A program made the position numbers and the translations under genes. From Planctomycetota bacterium (GTDB lineage: Bacteria > Planctomycetota > MHYJ01 > JACPRB01), in NCBI GenBank assembly GCA_016200125.1, contig JACQFK010000012.1, positions 1 through 8,021 of the forward strand: a stretch of 8,021 nt of DNA. Direction: 5' to 3'. Shown piece after piece: positions 6,093 through 8,021 of the stretch (positions within the stretch are counted from its first letter, which is position 1; the number at the start of each line of letters is the position of its first letter). The notes beneath the pieces are model-generated. The model worked only from the letters and a program-made list of their open reading frames with translations, was not told the DNA's origin and ran no database searches.

Positions 6093-6638
6093 TCAGCCTT
6101 CGACGATCACCGGCGTGCGGTGCTCGATACCCAGGGATGCGAACTCCCGCAGGCGTCCCGCGACATGTCCCGCCTCGGCCAGGTCCTCCCGATCCTCTTC
6201 GTCGATCCACTCCGCGAGACGCTCCAGCTCCGACTTCAGCCGGGGGCTCGACGCCACCGTCAGCTCCTTCTCCGGATCCCAGGGGGGCGCGACCTGGAAC
6301 ACGGGTTCGAAGTCCGCGGGGATCCAGATCTGGGGGGCTTCGAGCGCGCAGAGGATCGGCAGGCGGCGCCGGTAGGCCTGGCTCCGGGCGTAGAGGAAGG
6401 GACCGGCGAAGTGCTCGAGGCTGAAGGTGAGGGCCGCCCGGAACGGAGCCTCCTCATCCCAGTCCGGCCGGACGGCCAGCAGGCGCCCCAGCTGCTCCCC
6501 GAAGGCATCGAAACCGAGCCGAACCTCCTCCGCCGTCCGTCGCCGCATCGAGGGAGGCGAAGCGCCGCCCGCCCAGGTCGTCCGGATCGAGCCGCCCAGA
6601 TAGGTTCGCAGGGGCATGACGTAGACGGAGACGCTCAT
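6093..6638 (-). CDS. Conserved-looking soluble protein of unknown function, coupled to queG
   Basis: A 181-residue protein with no signal peptide or membrane helix. It begins with VYVMPLRTYLGGSIRTTW, followed by a helical region (about 35-56), then FSLEHFAGPFLYARSQAYRRRLPILCALEAPQIWIP (72-107 region), and an acidic helical stretch (about 135-165, LAEWIDEEDREDLAEAG). I do not recognise the family. The ATG overlaps the queG stop codon as ATGA, so translation is probably coupled to queG, and this decides the start. The only cysteine is Cys97, so it does not look like an iron-sulfur or zinc protein. Its frame remains open upstream inside queG, but that extension is a shadow. It could serve tRNA modification, or merely share the transcript. 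It ends 2 nt from the stop codon of the convergent DUF3500-like gene. Confidence 0.75.
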   Translation of the reverse strand: MSVSVYVMPLRTYLGGSIRTTWAGGASPPSMRRRTAEEVRLGFDAFGEQLGRLLAVRPDWDEEAPFRAALTFSLEHFAGPFLYARSQAYRRRLPILCALEAPQIWIPADFEPVFQVAPPWDPEKELTVASSPRLKSELERLAEWIDEEDREDLAEAGHVAGRLREFASLGIEHRTPVIVEG

Positions 6639-7735
6639 GAAGGAAGCCGGAGGGCGGCGTCGATCTCCTCGATCACCTCGGGCGCGGGCTCGACCGCGCG
6701 GCGCCGTTCGAGCGCGGCCCGGCCGCCCAGCCGCCCCAGCGCCCAGGCCGCGTGGGCCCGGACGAGCGGCTCTTCGTGCTCGAGGGCCTTCTCGAGCGCG
6801 GGGAGCGCCGCGGGATCGTTGGAGTTCCCGAGCGCGACCGCGACGTTCCGGAGGAAGCCCGTGTGCTTGGCCCGCTTCACCGGGCTGTCCTTGAAGCGGC
6901 GGTTGAACTCGTCGCGCGTCAGCCCCATCAGCGAGATCAGCGAGGGGGTCAGGTTCCCGTCGCGGGCGTAGAACTCCCGCTCGGGGGCGACCTGCGCGAA
7001 CTTGTTCCAGGGGCAGACGTCCTGGCAGATGTCGCAGCCGAACACGAGGTTGCCCATGAGCGGCCGCAGCTCCCGCGGAATCGCCCCTCGGTGCTCGATC
7101 GTCAGGTAGGCGATGCACTTCCGCGAGTCCACAACATAGGGGGCCACGATCGCCTTCGTGGGGCAGAGATCGATGCAGGCCGTGCAGGTCCCGCAGTAGT
7201 CCTCCGCGTGCGGCGCGTCGGGCTCGAGGTCGAGGTCGGTCAGCAGCTCGCCGAGGAAGAACCAGGAGCCCAGGTCGCGCGAGAGGAGGTTCGAGTGCTT
7301 GCCCTGCCAGCCGAGGCCCGCCTGCTGGGCCCAGGGCTTCTCGAGGACGGCGTTCGTGTCGACGCAGACCTTCGCGCTCCCGCCGAGCCGCTCGATGTGG
7401 GTCCGGAGCTCGTGAAGCTTCTCGAGCAGCACGTCGTGGTAGTCGTCGCCCCAGGCGTAGCGGGAGATGCGGCCGACGCGCGGGTCGGCGGAATGGTCGC
7501 CGGGGGACTGGTAGTTCTTCACGACGCAGACGATCGAGCGCGCGCCGGGGAGGACCTTCGCCGGGTGGGTGCGCCGGTCGGGCGAGCGGGCCATGTAGGC
7601 CATCTCGCCGTGGTAGTCGAGCCCGAGCCAGCGCCCGAGGAATTCGCCGTGCGGCGCCGCGCCGACGCGGGCGATGCCGACCTTCTCGAAGCCCAGCTCG
7701 CGGGCCCTACTTCTGATGGAGTCCGCGCTGCTCAT
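6635..7735 (-). CDS. queG: Epoxyqueuosine reductase
   Basis: QueG reduces epoxyqueuosine in tRNA (wobble position 34 of GUN-anticodon tRNAs) to queuosine, using cobalamin and two [4Fe-4S] clusters in the cytoplasm. The 366-residue length is normal for the family. The catalytic aspartate is Asp126 in CVDTNAVLEKPWAQQAGLGW, a signature segment. The first iron-sulfur motif is CGTCTACIDLCPTKAI (Cys181, 184, 187, 191). The second set is Cys207 in RKCIAYLTIEH with Cys234, 237 and 241 in CDICQDVCPWN. The C-terminal 80 or so residues form HEAT-like helices that bind tRNA in characterised QueG proteins (DPAALPALEKALEHEEPLVRAHAAWALGRLGG). The ATG at 7735 is preferred to a TTG at 7750 because it starts the usual short N-terminal helix. 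It overlaps the upstream gene by 29 nt and the downstream gene by 4 nt. Other queuosine genes are not in the window. Confidence 0.96.
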   Translation of the reverse strand: MSSADSIRSRARELGFEKVGIARVGAAPHGEFLGRWLGLDYHGEMAYMARSPDRRTHPAKVLPGARSIVCVVKNYQSPGDHSADPRVGRISRYAWGDDYHDVLLEKLHELRTHIERLGGSAKVCVDTNAVLEKPWAQQAGLGWQGKHSNLLSRDLGSWFFLGELLTDLDLEPDAPHAEDYCGTCTACIDLCPTKAIVAPYVVDSRKCIAYLTIEHRGAIPRELRPLMGNLVFGCDICQDVCPWNKFAQVAPEREFYARDGNLTPSLISLMGLTRDEFNRRFKDSPVKRAKHTGFLRNVAVALGNSNDPAALPALEKALEHEEPLVRAHAAWALGRLGGRAALERRRAVEPAPEVIEEIDAALRLPS

Positions 7736-8021
7736 CGTAGTCGTCCGCAAAGCGCCCGGCCGTCCCCAGCTCGTAGCGCTCGTGGGCCGGATTGGGCGCC
7801 GCGCGACGGTAGGTCGCCACGCAGCGGTAGCAGACGGTCCGCTCGCGGGAGACGACCCAGAAGACGAGATCGATCAGCGCCGCCACGCCGAGGATCCCGA
7901 CGGCGAGGTAGACGTTGCGCGCCCAGAAGATGCCGGACCCGACGATCGCCGCGACGATGACCCCGAATCCGACGTAGCCGTTGAAGTCCTTCTCGAGGTA
8001 GAGGTGGCCGCAGCCGCAGAG
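7707..8021 (-). CDS. Zinc-ribbon two-helix membrane protein, C-terminal part (start outside window)
   Basis: Reading leftward from the window edge, the frame is open for 104 residues to the TAG at 7709-7707; the start lies beyond the window. The visible protein begins LCGCGHLYLEKDFNGY, then has two hydrophobic helices (about residues 17-34, GFGVIVAAIVGSGIFW, and 38-58, YLAVGILGVAALIDLVFWVV). RTVCYRCVATYRRA and a polar tail with acidic residues follow. The CGC and CYRC pairs would lie on the same side of the membrane, joined by the helical hairpin, and could complete one zinc site. I do not recognise a named family. The end of this gene overlaps the start of queG by 29 nt in another frame, which implies co-transcription and suggests the reading is real. 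Its role, and any tie to queuosine synthesis or transport, is unknown. Confidence 0.75.
   Translation of the reverse strand, partial: LCGCGHLYLEKDFNGYVGFGVIVAAIVGSGIFWARNVYLAVGILGVAALIDLVFWVVSRERTVCYRCVATYRRAAPNPAHERYELGTAGRFADDYDEQRGLHQK

Noticed and set aside
6069..6097. GCTGAG / CTCAGC inverted repeat across the convergent stop codons as a bidirectional terminator
   Set aside because: The stem is 6 bp with a 17-nt loop, and neither side is followed by a T run.
4456..6210. A 584-codon open frame on the minus strand
   Set aside because: It lies antisense to the signal-peptide gene and the Tat-exported gene, which are well supported. The product is repetitive Leu/Val/Arg/Gly-rich sequence.
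6752..7960. A 402-codon open frame on the plus strand
   Set aside because: It runs antisense to queG, whose catalytic and iron-sulfur motifs are all present, and has no recognisable domain.
1..8021. CRISPR, toxin-antitoxin, phage-defence or mobile element
   Set aside because: There are no direct repeat arrays, transposase or integrase motifs, or paired small toxin-like genes. The coding content reads as ordinary chromosomal genes plus uncharacterised membrane and exported proteins.

Overview
This is a GC-rich, gene-dense bacterial chromosomal window with eight or nine plausible genes, short intergenic gaps, and both ends cutting through genes. The best taxonomic guess is Planctomycetota or a similar high-GC, metagenome-type lineage. 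It rests on the style of the gene content: a Tat-exported DUF3500-type protein, a TPR-rhomboid fusion, and several zinc-ribbon membrane proteins of unknown function. No rRNA or other marker is present, so the guess is tentative. I see no tRNA, rRNA, insertion sequence, CRISPR array or phage gene.

Left part (1-1132, plus strand). The 3' end of a class I SAM-dependent methyltransferase overlaps by 4 nt (TTGA) with a second, complete, compact class I methyltransferase. After a 92-nt gap comes a 68-residue four-cysteine zinc-ribbon protein with a textbook AGGAGG ribosome binding site. A 163-nt intergenic stretch follows. It holds a small UUCG-type hairpin and a perfect 12-bp inverted repeat with a T-rich tail that looks like an intrinsic terminator.

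Centre (1296-6090, plus strand). Four co-directional genes with gaps of 15, 43 and 12 nt could form one operon. They are: an N-terminal TPR / C-terminal rhomboid intramembrane protease with Ser409 and His464 intact; a 515-residue membrane protein with two zinc ribbons, a proline tract, several membrane segments, a large soluble domain and a C-terminal membrane helix; a secreted 203-residue protein with a small beta-type domain; and a Tat-signal DUF3500-like protein. All four are predicted to act in or across the cytoplasmic membrane. The first two start without a visible Shine-Dalgarno sequence and have -10-like hexamers very close to their ATGs, so leaderless transcripts are possible. The protease next to a membrane protein ending in a Gly/Ala-rich helix suggests an enzyme-substrate pair, but this is inference only.

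Right part (6093-8021, minus strand). A second operon reads leftward and meets the first tail-to-tail with only 2 nt between stop codons. In transcription order it has the end of a zinc-ribbon/two-helix membrane protein that has no start in the window, then epoxyqueuosine reductase queG (complete, all eight Fe-S cysteines present), then a 181-residue soluble protein of unknown family coupled to queG by an ATGA overlap. queG is the most secure functional assignment in the window.

I did not find a recognisable defence, mobile or biosynthetic system. The most interesting material is the rhomboid / zinc-ribbon membrane protein pair and the uncharacterised proteins attached to queG.
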